Below the pieces are notes generated by a model. The model was given only the letters and a program-made list of their open reading frames with translations, ran no database searches and was not told the origin of the DNA. DNA of 14,868 bases from CAZWUW01 sp964636895 (GTDB taxonomy: Bacteria > Bacillota > Thermincolia > Thermincolales > CAZWUW01), in assembly GCA_964636895.1 (NCBI GenBank), contig CAZWUW010000070.1, positions 1-14,868 of the forward strand, in the 5' to 3' direction. Below, piece after piece: positions 1-6,360 of the stretch (its first letter is position 1; the number at the start of each line of letters is the position of its first letter). The position numbers and the translations under genes were made by a program.

Positions 1-86
1 ATTTTCAAGGCCTTACAGGATTTTTGTTTTGCTTAAGTGTCAAACTCGGGATTATTCAAGAGTGTCAATAAAAACGCGATTACTTA
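1..86 (+). other. Left-edge fragment, possible 3' end of a transposase and element terminus
   Basis: The first frame reads 11 residues (IFKALQDFCFA) and stops at 34-36, so the window may open inside the 3' end of a gene. The next 50 bases are non-coding and contain the motif AGTGTCAA twice, at about 37-44 and 61-68 (the second reads GAGTGTCAA). A short C-terminus followed at once by such a sequence resembles the end of an insertion sequence, possibly IS1634-like, but this rests on general resemblance only. Eleven residues cannot identify a family. Confidence 0.2.
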
Positions 87-117
87 TTGACATTGACGCA
101 ACGTAAAGGTTTATAGT
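87..117 (+). promoter_or_regulatory. MerR-type promoter with 19-bp spacer and central operator
   Basis: A perfect -35 box TTGACA lies at 87-92 and a -10 box TATAGT at 112-117, separated by 19 bp instead of the usual 17. Inside the spacer, at 93-107, sits the near-perfect dyad TTGACG-CAA-CGTAAA (half-site TTGACG against TTTACG). An overlong spacer carrying the operator is the hallmark of promoters that MerR-family activators untwist. The regulator gene begins 24 bp downstream, so autoregulation is the natural inference. Confidence 0.8.
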
Positions 118-140
118 ATGGTTATCAGGAGGTGGGGAAC

Positions 141-905
141 ATGGAGTACACAGTACAGAAACTGGCCAAATTGGCCGGTGTCAGTGCCAGAACCCTTAGG
201 TATTACGATGAAATCGGCATTCTCAAACCGGCCAGAATCAATTCCTCCGGGTACCGTATTTACGGGCCTTCGGAGGTTGACAGGCTGCAGCAGATTCTTT
301 TCTTCAGAGAACTGGGTGTAAGCCTGGAGAGCGTAAAAATTATGGTGACTGCACCGACCTTTGACGGTCTGAAAGCTCTGCAGGAGCATCATGAAAAGCT
401 GCTCGAAAAACGTGAACAGTTGGATGCATTAATTGCCAATGTCGAAAAAACCATTGCCAATGCGGAAAGGGGTATTGCTATGACTGATAAAGAAAAATTC
501 GAGGGTTTTAAACAAAAAATGATTGACGACAATGAAAAAAAATACGGCCAGGAGATCAGGGCAAAATACGGGGACGAACAGGTAGACAGGTCAAACCAAA
601 AAATTAAAGGTATGACCAAAGAACAATATGACGAAGTGGAAAAGTTAAGCGCCGATGTAATGACTGCATTAAAAGAGGCCTTTGCCACCGGAAACCCGGC
701 AGGTGAACTGGCACAAAAAGCCGCCGACTTGCACCGTCAATGGTTGAGCTTTTATTGCGAGGGTTATACCAAAGAAGGCCATGCCAATGTTGCTCAGATG
801 TATGTGGATGATGAACGGTTTACTGCTTACTATGATAAGGAACAACCAGGCACAGCGGAGTTTTTGAGGGATGCCATATTTATTAATACCGGAATGAAAA
901 AATAA
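141..905 (+). CDS. MerR-family transcriptional regulator with TipAS drug-binding domain
   Basis: The predicted product is a 254-residue activator of the TipA/Mta type. Residues 1-70 form the winged-helix MerR domain, with the typical run VSARTLRYYDEIGIL (14-28) and the wing at SGYRIYGPSEVDRL (36-49). A charged coiled-coil dimerisation helix covers about 75-112. Residues about 120-250 match the TipAS domain, which in known members traps amphipathic or thiopeptide-like drugs and switches on efflux genes. ATG at 141 is chosen because AGGAGGTG at 127-134 is 6 bases upstream; GTG at 132 would overlap that site. No efflux pump lies next to it, so the target is unknown; its own promoter is the only visible candidate. 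The family is clear, the ligand is not. Confidence 0.88.
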   Translation: MEYTVQKLAKLAGVSARTLRYYDEIGILKPARINSSGYRIYGPSEVDRLQQILFFRELGVSLESVKIMVTAPTFDGLKALQEHHEKLLEKREQLDALIANVEKTIANAERGIAMTDKEKFEGFKQKMIDDNEKKYGQEIRAKYGDEQVDRSNQKIKGMTKEQYDEVEKLSADVMTALKEAFATGNPAGELAQKAADLHRQWLSFYCEGYTKEGHANVAQMYVDDERFTAYYDKEQPGTAEFLRDAIFINTGMKK

Positions 906-952
906 TAAGCTATATGGTATAATTAACTATCAATGAAAAGGAGATGATTTTT

Positions 953-1009
953 ATGTTTAAAAAATATAGTGCTGAGATAGTAGTGAAAGGGGAGGTGCGT
1001 GCAGAATAA
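953..1009 (+). CDS. Candidate 18-residue leader peptide ORF
   Basis: ATG at 953 follows a good ribosome binding site (AAGGAGATGA, 938-947) and opens an 18-codon frame, MFKKYSAEIVVKGEVRAE, that stops at TAA 1007-1009. A TATAAT box at 918-923 could give it its own promoter, though no convincing -35 is seen. The 3' half of the ORF runs into the 5' arm of a long hairpin and its stop codon lies in the loop, so its translation should affect folding ahead of the GTPase gene. It could instead be the N-terminal remnant of a lost gene. There is no evidence yet that the peptide itself has a function. Confidence 0.4.
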   Translation: MFKKYSAEIVVKGEVRAE

Positions 1010-1054
1010 ATCTCGTCTGCCCTCCCCGTTACACACTATCAAATTAACGGGAGG
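976..1054 (+). promoter_or_regulatory. Attenuator-like leader with two mutually exclusive hairpins before rsgA
   Basis: Arms at 976-995 and 1021-1040 are inverted copies (15 of 20 positions match, including GATAGT and GGGGAGG). An inner stem, GCAGA 1001-1005 with TCTGC 1016-1020, extends the structure. The first ten bases of the 3' arm (CCTCCCCGTT, 1021-1030) can instead pair with AACGGGAGG at 1046-1054, which holds the ribosome binding site of the GTPase gene, with a single bulged C. The first fold leaves that site free and the second hides it. A ribosome moving through the leader ORF (953-1009) would open the first hairpin. This is the layout of a translational attenuator; its operation is inferred. 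Confidence 0.5.
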
Positions 1055-1064
1055 ACAAACATTA

Positions 1065-2162
1065 ATGAGTAATATAAATTTATCTGATATAGGACTAACC
1101 GAAAGATATGTTCAGGAAGCCGCTTTGTACGGAGACAAGCTCTATTTGGCGAGGGTTTCCGTACAGCACAAGGATATATATAAGGTAATAGCGCAGGATG
1201 GAGAGATTCAGGCCCAGGTTTCGGGGAAACTGAGCTATTCTGCGGCAGGCACCGCAGGTTATCCGGTGGTGGGCGACTGGGTATTGATTGACCGGACTGA
1301 AAATAAAAGCGGTAACGCCATAATCCATCATATTCTCACCCGGAAAAGCTCCTTTGAACGCAAAGCGGCGGGGGCAGGTTGTGAACGCCAGATAATTGCC
1401 GCCAATATTGACACGGTATTTATTTGTATGTCCCTTAATAATGACTACAACCTGAGGCGTCTTGAACGGTATCTCAGCATCGCCTGGGACAGCAACGCCA
1501 CCCCGGTTATTGTGCTGACTAAATCGGATTTGTGTGAGGACATAAGTGCAAAGCTTTTGGAGATAGCTGCTGTTGCTATAGGTGTTGATGTGGTTGTGAC
1601 CTCAAGTATGAGCGGTGATGGTTACAATGCGATACAAAAATATTTGAATAAAGGATGGACTATTGCCTTCATCGGTTCATCAGGGGTGGGCAAGTCCACA
1701 CTGATTAACCTGCTTATGGGTGAAAAAATCCTTGCCACTAAGGAAACCAGGGATGACGACAAGGGCAGGCATACCACTACTCACCGGCAGTTGCTGATTT
1801 TACCCCACGGGAGTGGAGTGGTCATAGACACCCCGGGCATGAGAGAGCTGCAGCTTGCCGGTGCCGACCTGGCCAGGTCTTTTGTGGATATTGAGGAGTT
1901 GGCCGAACAGTGTTATTTCAAGGATTGCAGGCATGAGTCTGAGCCAAAATGCGCTGTAAAAAAGGCCATCAAGGATGGCATTTTATCCGCCGAGCGTTTG
2001 GAAAACTACAAAAAGCTGCAGCGGGAAATGGTCTTTGAAGAACGAAAAAGTAAAATGTCTGCGGCTCAGGCAGAGAAACAGAAAATCATCGATATGATGG
2101 GGTCTCTTGACGCCATTAAAAAGGTGCAGGACAGTAAAAGAAAATATAAAGGTAAAAGATAA
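1065..2162 (+). CDS. rsgA: Ribosome small-subunit-dependent GTPase RsgA
   Basis: A 365-residue circularly permuted GTPase (RsgA/YjeQ/YloQ family), which in known members binds the 30S subunit, hydrolyses GTP and helps late subunit maturation. An N-terminal OB-fold region (about 20-95) is followed by G motifs in permuted order: TKSD (152-155), the P-loop GSSGVGKS (204-211) and DTPG (255-258). The C-terminal zinc site is present with C283, C288, H290 and C296. A lysine-rich tail ends the protein. It is longer than the roughly 300-residue Bacillus form and closer to the E. coli length. ATG 1065 is preferred, with GGGAGG at 1049-1054; the in-frame GTG at 999 would add 22 residues with no family match and sits too close to its purine run. 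The upstream leader may control translation. It could be a second rsgA paralogue of the genome. Confidence 0.92.
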   Translation: MSNINLSDIGLTERYVQEAALYGDKLYLARVSVQHKDIYKVIAQDGEIQAQVSGKLSYSAAGTAGYPVVGDWVLIDRTENKSGNAIIHHILTRKSSFERKAAGAGCERQIIAANIDTVFICMSLNNDYNLRRLERYLSIAWDSNATPVIVLTKSDLCEDISAKLLEIAAVAIGVDVVVTSSMSGDGYNAIQKYLNKGWTIAFIGSSGVGKSTLINLLMGEKILATKETRDDDKGRHTTTHRQLLILPHGSGVVIDTPGMRELQLAGADLARSFVDIEELAEQCYFKDCRHESEPKCAVKKAIKDGILSAERLENYKKLQREMVFEERKSKMSAAQAEKQKIIDMMGSLDAIKKVQDSKRKYKGKR

Positions 2163-2321
2163 AGACTGCTTTTGCCTAACCTCCTATTTTTCCGGCGAAT
2201 ATCCGGCTTTCTGCCAGCTCCTTATCCTGCCGGGATAGCTTTATAAGCTACTGGATGAGGGCATGGAGGCGATGAGAAATAATATGAAAGTCTGCATATA
2301 TTTTTGGGAGTTGATTCTAAG

Positions 2322-3104
2322 ATGATAGAGAAAAAACTGTCAGGAAGAATAGCAATAGTAACGGGAGCTACCAGACTTGTAGGCATTGGAGCAGCTATTT
2401 GTCTCGCCCTGGCCGGACAAGGGGCGGATATATTTTTTACTTATTGGACCGCTTATGACAAGCAAATGCCTTGGGGAGTGGAAAATGATGAACCGGATAT
2501 TTTAATGAAGAAAATTAAAGATCTCGGTGTAAGGTGTGAAAAAATAGAGGTTGATTTGTCTGTTGAAAGTGCGCCTGTTGCTATACTAAATGAAGTTGAA
2601 GCCAGCTTGGGAAGACCTTCAATCTTAATAAACAATGCTACTTTCTCTACAAGTTCCGGGGTTCAAGACTTAAATGCGGAAATTCTTGACCAACATTATA
2701 AAGTAAATGTCAGGGGAGCTTCTTTATTGAGTGTCGAGTTTGTACGCAGATTTACAGGCCGTTCCGAAGGAAGAATTATCAACCTTACTTCCGGACAGTC
2801 ACTGGGACCAATGGTTGGAGAGATAGCTTATGCAGCAACCAAGGGAGCTATGGAGGCATTTACGGTCACATTAGCGGCGGAAGTTGCGCCAAAAGGAATT
2901 ACAGTAAATGCGGTAAACCCCGGACCAACAGATACCGGATGGATGACAGAAGAGCTTAAAGAACATTTATTACCTTTATTTCCTATGGGGCGGATTGGCA
3001 TGCCCGCAGATGCAGCTCGCATCGTTTGTTTCCTTGCCGGCGATGAAGCAGAGTGGATAACCGGTCAAGTTATTCATTCTGAAGGCGGATTTAGAAGAGG
3101 CTAG
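2322..3104 (+). CDS. Short-chain dehydrogenase/reductase (SDR) family oxidoreductase
   Basis: A 260-residue Rossmann-fold NAD(P)-dependent oxidoreductase of the classical SDR type. The nucleotide loop is TGATRLVGIG (14-23), two residues longer between TG and GIG than the usual TGxxxGIG. The NNA motif is at 104-106. The full catalytic tetrad can be placed: N129, S157, Y170 and K174 (YAATK). The C-terminal NAVNPGPTDTGWM is typical of the class. Closest in style to 3-oxoacyl-ACP-reductase-like proteins, but the substrate cannot be read from the sequence. The start is ATG 2322 with GGGAG at 2306-2310, giving 11 bases of spacing; an upstream TTG at 2304 is less likely. The 159-base gap before it holds small inverted repeats but no clear terminator. 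Confidence 0.9.
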   Translation: MIEKKLSGRIAIVTGATRLVGIGAAICLALAGQGADIFFTYWTAYDKQMPWGVENDEPDILMKKIKDLGVRCEKIEVDLSVESAPVAILNEVEASLGRPSILINNATFSTSSGVQDLNAEILDQHYKVNVRGASLLSVEFVRRFTGRSEGRIINLTSGQSLGPMVGEIAYAATKGAMEAFTVTLAAEVAPKGITVNAVNPGPTDTGWMTEELKEHLLPLFPMGRIGMPADAARIVCFLAGDEAEWITGQVIHSEGGFRRG

Positions 3105-3151
3105 TAGCGTGAAAAAACATATTATAAAGATTAAAGAAATAGGATTTCAGT

Positions 3152-3673
3152 ATGCTTGAGTTTAAAAAAGTTAGCTATTGTGAAATCCAAGCACTATGAG
3201 TATTTGGATTCTCTTTATGAAGCGCAGGAATTATTCCTGGAACTGATGGTTGAAAATGCTGATTATTATACCATTGAAGATGGGGAGACAGTAGGCTATT
3301 TCATCCTTGCGCCAGAGCAAATTTTGATCTTATTCTAAATTACCAAAAGGATTGTGAATGGGTATTTAAAAAGATTATCGAAAGTTTCAAAGTGCAAGAG
3401 GTTTATTGCAAGTCCCTTGACCCCGTTTTGCCTAAGTGTTGCTTGGAAAATGCCGTTTCTTATGAAATTATCATTGATGAGGATATTCCTGTTTTACTGC
3501 AATACACGGATGAATTATATGAATCGGAAGATGAACTCAGCAAACTGGTCAAGGCCGGCAATATCTATATGTATCATCTCCATAATCATTTAATAGGTTG
3601 TGGCTTCTTGACAAAAGTAATAAATAACAGAAATATTTATGACATAGATTTGGCAGGACATTTGCGGGGGTGA
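3152..3673 (+). pseudogene. Broken GNAT-family acetyltransferase, frameshifted and C-terminally truncated
   Basis: The protein can be followed only by changing frame. ATG 3152 gives MLEFKKVSYCEIQAL and then a stop. From about 3195 the +1 frame reads YEYLDSLYEAQELFLELMVE and on to ETVGYFILA. From about 3320 the original frame resumes with DLILNYQKDCEWVFKKIIES and runs to the stop at 3671-3673. The two shifts cancel, so both ends share one frame. The content resembles the N-terminal half of two-domain GNAT proteins, ending near LIGCGFLTKVINNRNIYDI, just where the acetyl-CoA-binding motif should follow. That part is missing and the AraC gene begins 6 bases later. The start has only a weak ribosome binding site. 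No active enzyme is expected. The GNAT assignment is from overall pattern, not from a catalytic motif. Confidence 0.65.
3196..3222 (+). repeat. 27-bp direct repeat, copy 1 (inside the broken GNAT gene)
   Basis: The 27 bases beginning ATGAGTATTTGG and ending TTTATGAAG occur identically at 5484-5510. In this copy they are coding sequence of the GNAT pseudogene, encoding EYLDSLYE, and lie at the first frameshift. Confidence 0.85.
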
Positions 3674-3679
3674 ACCCAA

Positions 3680-4561
3680 ATGGTTGTACGCACCGATGAC
3701 ATCAAAAAAGCCCAGGCACTGGTTGGAGACATTTCTAAGGAAGACATCAAGCATGTGGACTGTTATGTAGCTGATAACTTTGGCATCTTTATACCCAGTG
3801 TGGGCTTTTGTCAATATGCCATCCGACCGCAGCACGTACATCCGGCATACTCTTTTGTTTTATTTTTTTCCAAGGAACAAAGGATTGTCCCGGTTGAAAT
3901 TGAGGTTAAACCCGAACATTACCTGGTGACAGCCATGGCGCCGGAGGTTCCCCATGAAGAAGACCCAACAGATTCCTTTACCCGCTATATTGCCATATTT
4001 ATTTCCAGGGAATTATATGAAAACCAGTACGCTGTTTATAGTCATAACCCTCCCGGCCGTTATAACTGGGACCAGTTCCTTGTCCCCCACGACATCATGT
4101 TTTTGCTCAAAAAATTCATAGCCGAATATGAGAACAGGCTTCTGGGGAATGAACAAGTGTTGAGGGCTCACGCTATGGCGATTACCCATCAGTTAATCAG
4201 AAGTCTGTTGAAAATTGAAGTTTCCCCGGATTTTATCACCGAGCGGTTTGAAATTGAACGGATTATCGAATACATGCATCAAAACTACGGACAAAAGCTG
4301 AATGTCAAAAAGTTGGCAAGGACAGTAAACATGTCCGAATCCCATTTTACCCGGATTTTCAAAAAGGAAACCGGCATGGCACCTATGGAGTATTTAATAG
4401 GAGTGCGTTTGGATAAAGCCAGAAAACTCTTGCGGGCAGGAGACATGAACATTACTGAAGTAGCGATAAACTGCGGCTTTAACAGCATCTCGCATTTTTC
4501 TTCTTGTTTTACAAAACACTTGGGTCTTACCCCCTCCGAGTACCAAAGCAACTATGAATAG
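3680..4561 (+). CDS. AraC-family transcriptional regulator
   Basis: A 293-residue regulator. The last 100 residues hold the two helix-turn-helix units of AraC/XylS proteins: LNVKKLARTVNMSESHFTRI (207-226) and ITEVAINCGFNSISHFSSCF (258-277), ending in the family signature with LTPSEY. The N-terminal 180 residues form a cupin-like sensor region with the histidine pair QHVHP (51-55), as in ligand-binding AraC members. ATG 3680 has GGGGGTG at 3666-3672 with 7 bases of spacing. That purine run overlaps the end of the upstream broken GNAT frame, so an older deletion may have set this junction. The effector and targets are unknown; the flavoprotein gene 123 bases downstream on the same strand is a candidate. 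Confidence 0.92.
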   Translation: MVVRTDDIKKAQALVGDISKEDIKHVDCYVADNFGIFIPSVGFCQYAIRPQHVHPAYSFVLFFSKEQRIVPVEIEVKPEHYLVTAMAPEVPHEEDPTDSFTRYIAIFISRELYENQYAVYSHNPPGRYNWDQFLVPHDIMFLLKKFIAEYENRLLGNEQVLRAHAMAITHQLIRSLLKIEVSPDFITERFEIERIIEYMHQNYGQKLNVKKLARTVNMSESHFTRIFKKETGMAPMEYLIGVRLDKARKLLRAGDMNITEVAINCGFNSISHFSSCFTKHLGLTPSEYQSNYE

Positions 4562-4684
4562 TTGAACGCTATGCGGAACTGTAAAGTAAGCAGGATATTG
4601 GAACAAAGTGAGGTTATTTTGCAAGCAAGATATCTCAGAACTGTGTATACTGATATATAATCTTAATAACAAGGGGGAAGTCAT

Positions 4685-5119
4685 ATGACCAGTCAGGAGA
4701 TACTTGAGCTAATTAACAGGAATCCGGTAATTCATTTAGCTACCGTGGAAGACGACCAGCCTAGAGTCAGGGGCATGCTGCTTTATAAGGCGGATGAATC
4801 CGGTATCGTTTTTCATTCAGGGACAATGAAGGATGTATACCGGCAGGTTGTGAATAACCCCAATGTGGAACTTTGTTTCAATGATTTTACCAACAATGTT
4901 CAGGTTCGGGTAAGTGGGAAACTGGAGATAGTCGATGATAATAATTTAAAGGATGAGATTTGCGCCCATCCCTCAAGGCCGTTTCTCCGGGAATGGGTGG
5001 AGAGCAGCACTTTACAGGACTTCTATAAAGTCTTTGTGGTTTTCAGACTGAAGAATGGGACAGCGACAACATGGACTATGGAAACAAACTTTGCCCCTAA
5101 AGAATATATCCAACTGTAA
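4685..5119 (+). CDS. Pyridoxamine 5'-phosphate oxidase-fold (PPOX) family flavoprotein
   Basis: A 144-residue single-domain protein of the split-barrel FMN-binding fold. The opening IHLATVEDDQPRVRGMLLY (17-35) is the typical first strand pair, with R27 and R29 in the usual flavin-phosphate region. FHSGTMKDVYRQVVNNPNVE follows, then VRVSGKLEIV. Members of this family range from general stress proteins to flavin- or F420-dependent reductases, so a role in pyridoxine synthesis should not be assumed. The start is ATG 4685 behind AAGGGGGAA (4671-4679). A TATAAT box at 4656-4661 is present but has no good -35. A hairpin at 5141-5166 may end the transcript. The fold is clear and the substrate unknown. 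Confidence 0.88.
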   Translation: MTSQEILELINRNPVIHLATVEDDQPRVRGMLLYKADESGIVFHSGTMKDVYRQVVNNPNVELCFNDFTNNVQVRVSGKLEIVDDNNLKDEICAHPSRPFLREWVESSTLQDFYKVFVVFRLKNGTATTWTMETNFAPKEYIQL

Positions 5120-5140
5120 ATCACGAATCAACAAAAATTG

Positions 5141-5166
5141 CCCCTTTGCAGGAATATGCAAGGGGG
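5141..5166 (+). terminator. Hairpin after the PPOX gene, possible terminator
   Basis: CCCCTTTGCA (5141-5150) pairs with TGCAAGGGGG (5157-5166) across a 6-base loop, with one bulged T. The following bases (TGATTAATTTTA) are only moderately T-rich, so termination is likely but not certain. Confidence 0.45.
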
Positions 5167-5225
5167 TGATTAATTTTACCAATAGGATACGCGCGTGATC
5201 TAAAAGAAGGCAGGAGGTATTACAA

Positions 5226-5487
5226 ATGGGTGACATGCGGAGTATTAAACTACACTTTGAAGAGGAAGCAAAGGAGTTTGATATCATATATGGAGCAGTG
5301 GAAAAGCTTTATGTGCAGAAGTATCTCAAAAGAAGAAATGGGAAACAAGTGGATTCCGAAGTACCATGAGGAAGACAGGCCGGTTGCAATGATGGAGCAT
5401 TTTGCATTGCTTAAGGAAGCCGGGTTTACTACTGTTGATGTTATTTGGAAGTATTATAATTTTGCTGTATATATAGCTGTGAAATGA
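5226..5487 (+). pseudogene. Class I SAM-dependent methyltransferase remnant with deleted core
   Basis: An intact ribosome binding site (AGGAGGT, 5212-5218) and ATG 5226 begin MGDMRSIKLHFEEEAKEFD, the typical N-terminus of a class I methyltransferase. The frame ends early at TGA 5367-5369. The +1 frame from about 5290 reads a genuine C-terminal end: WKSFMCRSISKEEMGNKW, then EDRPVAMMEHFALLKEAGF and DVIWKYYNFAVYIAVK, stopping at 5485-5487. The middle of the protein, including the glycine-rich SAM-binding motif, is absent, so roughly half the gene was lost in an internal deletion that also changed frame. No activity is expected. The 27-bp repeat begins at the last codon. Confidence 0.75.
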
Positions 5488-5510
5488 GTATTTGGATTCT
5501 CTTTATGAAG
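5484..5510 (+). repeat. 27-bp direct repeat, copy 2 (after the methyltransferase remnant)
   Basis: Identical to 3196-3222. Here it is not in a matching coding frame: its first bases overlap the stop codon of the methyltransferase remnant and the rest is intergenic. Just upstream, TGTGAAAT is also shared with the GNAT locus (there followed by 9 extra bases), suggesting the copied block was slightly longer. Confidence 0.85.
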
Positions 5511-5538
5511 TGAAAAAAAGTAAATGGGGGGAGTTAAA

Positions 5539-5865
5539 ATGATAGTTCGTACCTGGCACGGCATTGTGCCCCTTGAAAAAGCTGCAGCTTTTCGGGAATA
5601 CCTTTTTGATACCGGCGTTGCGGAGGCAAAAGGTACACCGGGTAACCTTGGAGTAGATATATATAGTCAATCCCAGGACGGATGGGAACATTTTTTTATG
5701 GTATCGTACTGGAATGATTTTGAGGCAATTAAAGCTTTTGCAGGTGCCAACCCGCACATAGCGGTCTGTTATCCGGAGGATAAGGAATTTAAGCTGATTT
5801 CCGATCCCATGGTGTTACATCATGAAGTTCAGAAACTACCGGAGAATATTTTTGATGGCAGGTGA
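5539..5865 (+). CDS. Antibiotic biosynthesis monooxygenase (ABM)-like dimeric alpha/beta barrel protein
   Basis: A 108-residue small protein starting MIVRTWHGIVPLEKAAAFRE, with the strand-helix-strand pattern of the dimeric alpha/beta-barrel superfamily. GNLGVDIYSQ is strand 2, HFFMVSYWNDFEAIKAFAG is strand 3 plus helix, and a C-terminal HHEV strand follows. Family members include quinol monooxygenases and haem-degrading enzymes as well as proteins of unknown role; no catalytic signature stands out. ATG 5539 is used because a GGGGGGAG run at 5525-5532 precedes it by 6 bases. It follows the copied repeat directly and may be transcribed alone. The fold is fairly sure, the function open. Confidence 0.75.
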   Translation: MIVRTWHGIVPLEKAAAFREYLFDTGVAEAKGTPGNLGVDIYSQSQDGWEHFFMVSYWNDFEAIKAFAGANPHIAVCYPEDKEFKLISDPMVLHHEVQKLPENIFDGR

Positions 5866-6154
5866 ACGGCAGTTAACTGATGCACTGCCCTTGCTGGCCG
5901 GCTTATGTTTTAGCCTTGTATTCCCGCGCTGATGACATATTTCACATTTCTTATCCGGTTAAGACGATATAAGGAATACTATTAGGCGCTTCTGGGCATG
6001 GTTGATGACAGGGATAATACTAAGAGAAAGATGAAGATGATTAAGAAAATCCCATGCAGGATTTCACTGGCAAAAAGAGAATATAATGTGGGGGAGTACG
6101 TAAGAGATTAAATAAGCCGGGTAGTACAAAACATCAAATTAATGGAGGTAGATT
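5866..6154 (+). other. Intergenic stretch of 289 bases with no convincing gene
   Basis: Nothing here is well supported as a gene. A 37-codon frame at 5998-6111 (MVDDRDNTKRKMKMIKKIPC...) has no ribosome binding site. A TATAAT box at 6082-6087 could serve the small ORF at 6155 but lacks a good -35. The stretch may be eroded coding sequence. Confidence 0.5.
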
Positions 6155-6316
6155 ATGTCGGACAAGTATAAAGAGGCACTTATGGCGGCTCTGGAGGCCA
6201 AAAAAAAACGTCAGGCCCAGGTCACTGACGGAAACAAACGGGATATTTACAAAGGAGCCGGCAGCCGGCGCAAAGGCATTAAGCAGCATAAACAGGGCGG
6301 CCTTTTTGATAAGTAA
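6155..6316 (+). CDS. Small basic hypothetical protein (53 residues)
   Basis: ATG 6155 follows GGAGGT at 6144-6149 with 5 bases of spacing and opens a 53-codon frame to TAA 6314-6316. The protein starts MSDKYKEALMAALEAKKKRQ, a likely helix. It continues through DIYKGAGSRRKGIKQHKQGG and ends GGLFDK. It is strongly basic, without a membrane segment or cysteine pair, which would suit nucleic-acid binding, but no family is recognised. It lies 44 bases upstream of the cyclophilin lipoprotein gene in the same direction, so the three genes may be co-transcribed. The good ribosome binding site and low-complexity-free sequence argue that it is real. Confidence 0.7.
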   Translation: MSDKYKEALMAALEAKKKRQAQVTDGNKRDIYKGAGSRRKGIKQHKQGGLFDK

Positions 6317-6360
6317 ACATAATTAACCTTTGGCTGCCTAATTAATGAAAGGGTGGGGAT

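Noticed and set aside
2236..2250. Perfect palindrome TAGCTT-TAT-AAGCTA between rsgA and the SDR gene
   Set aside because: The stem is short and AT-rich with no T run after it, so neither terminator nor operator can be supported.
4619..4661. TTGCAA and TATAAT-like boxes before the PPOX gene
   Set aside because: No pair of boxes has acceptable spacing, so no promoter is claimed.
5998..6111. 37-codon basic ORF in the gap before the small protein gene
   Set aside because: No ribosome binding site and no recognisable content; not enough to call a gene.
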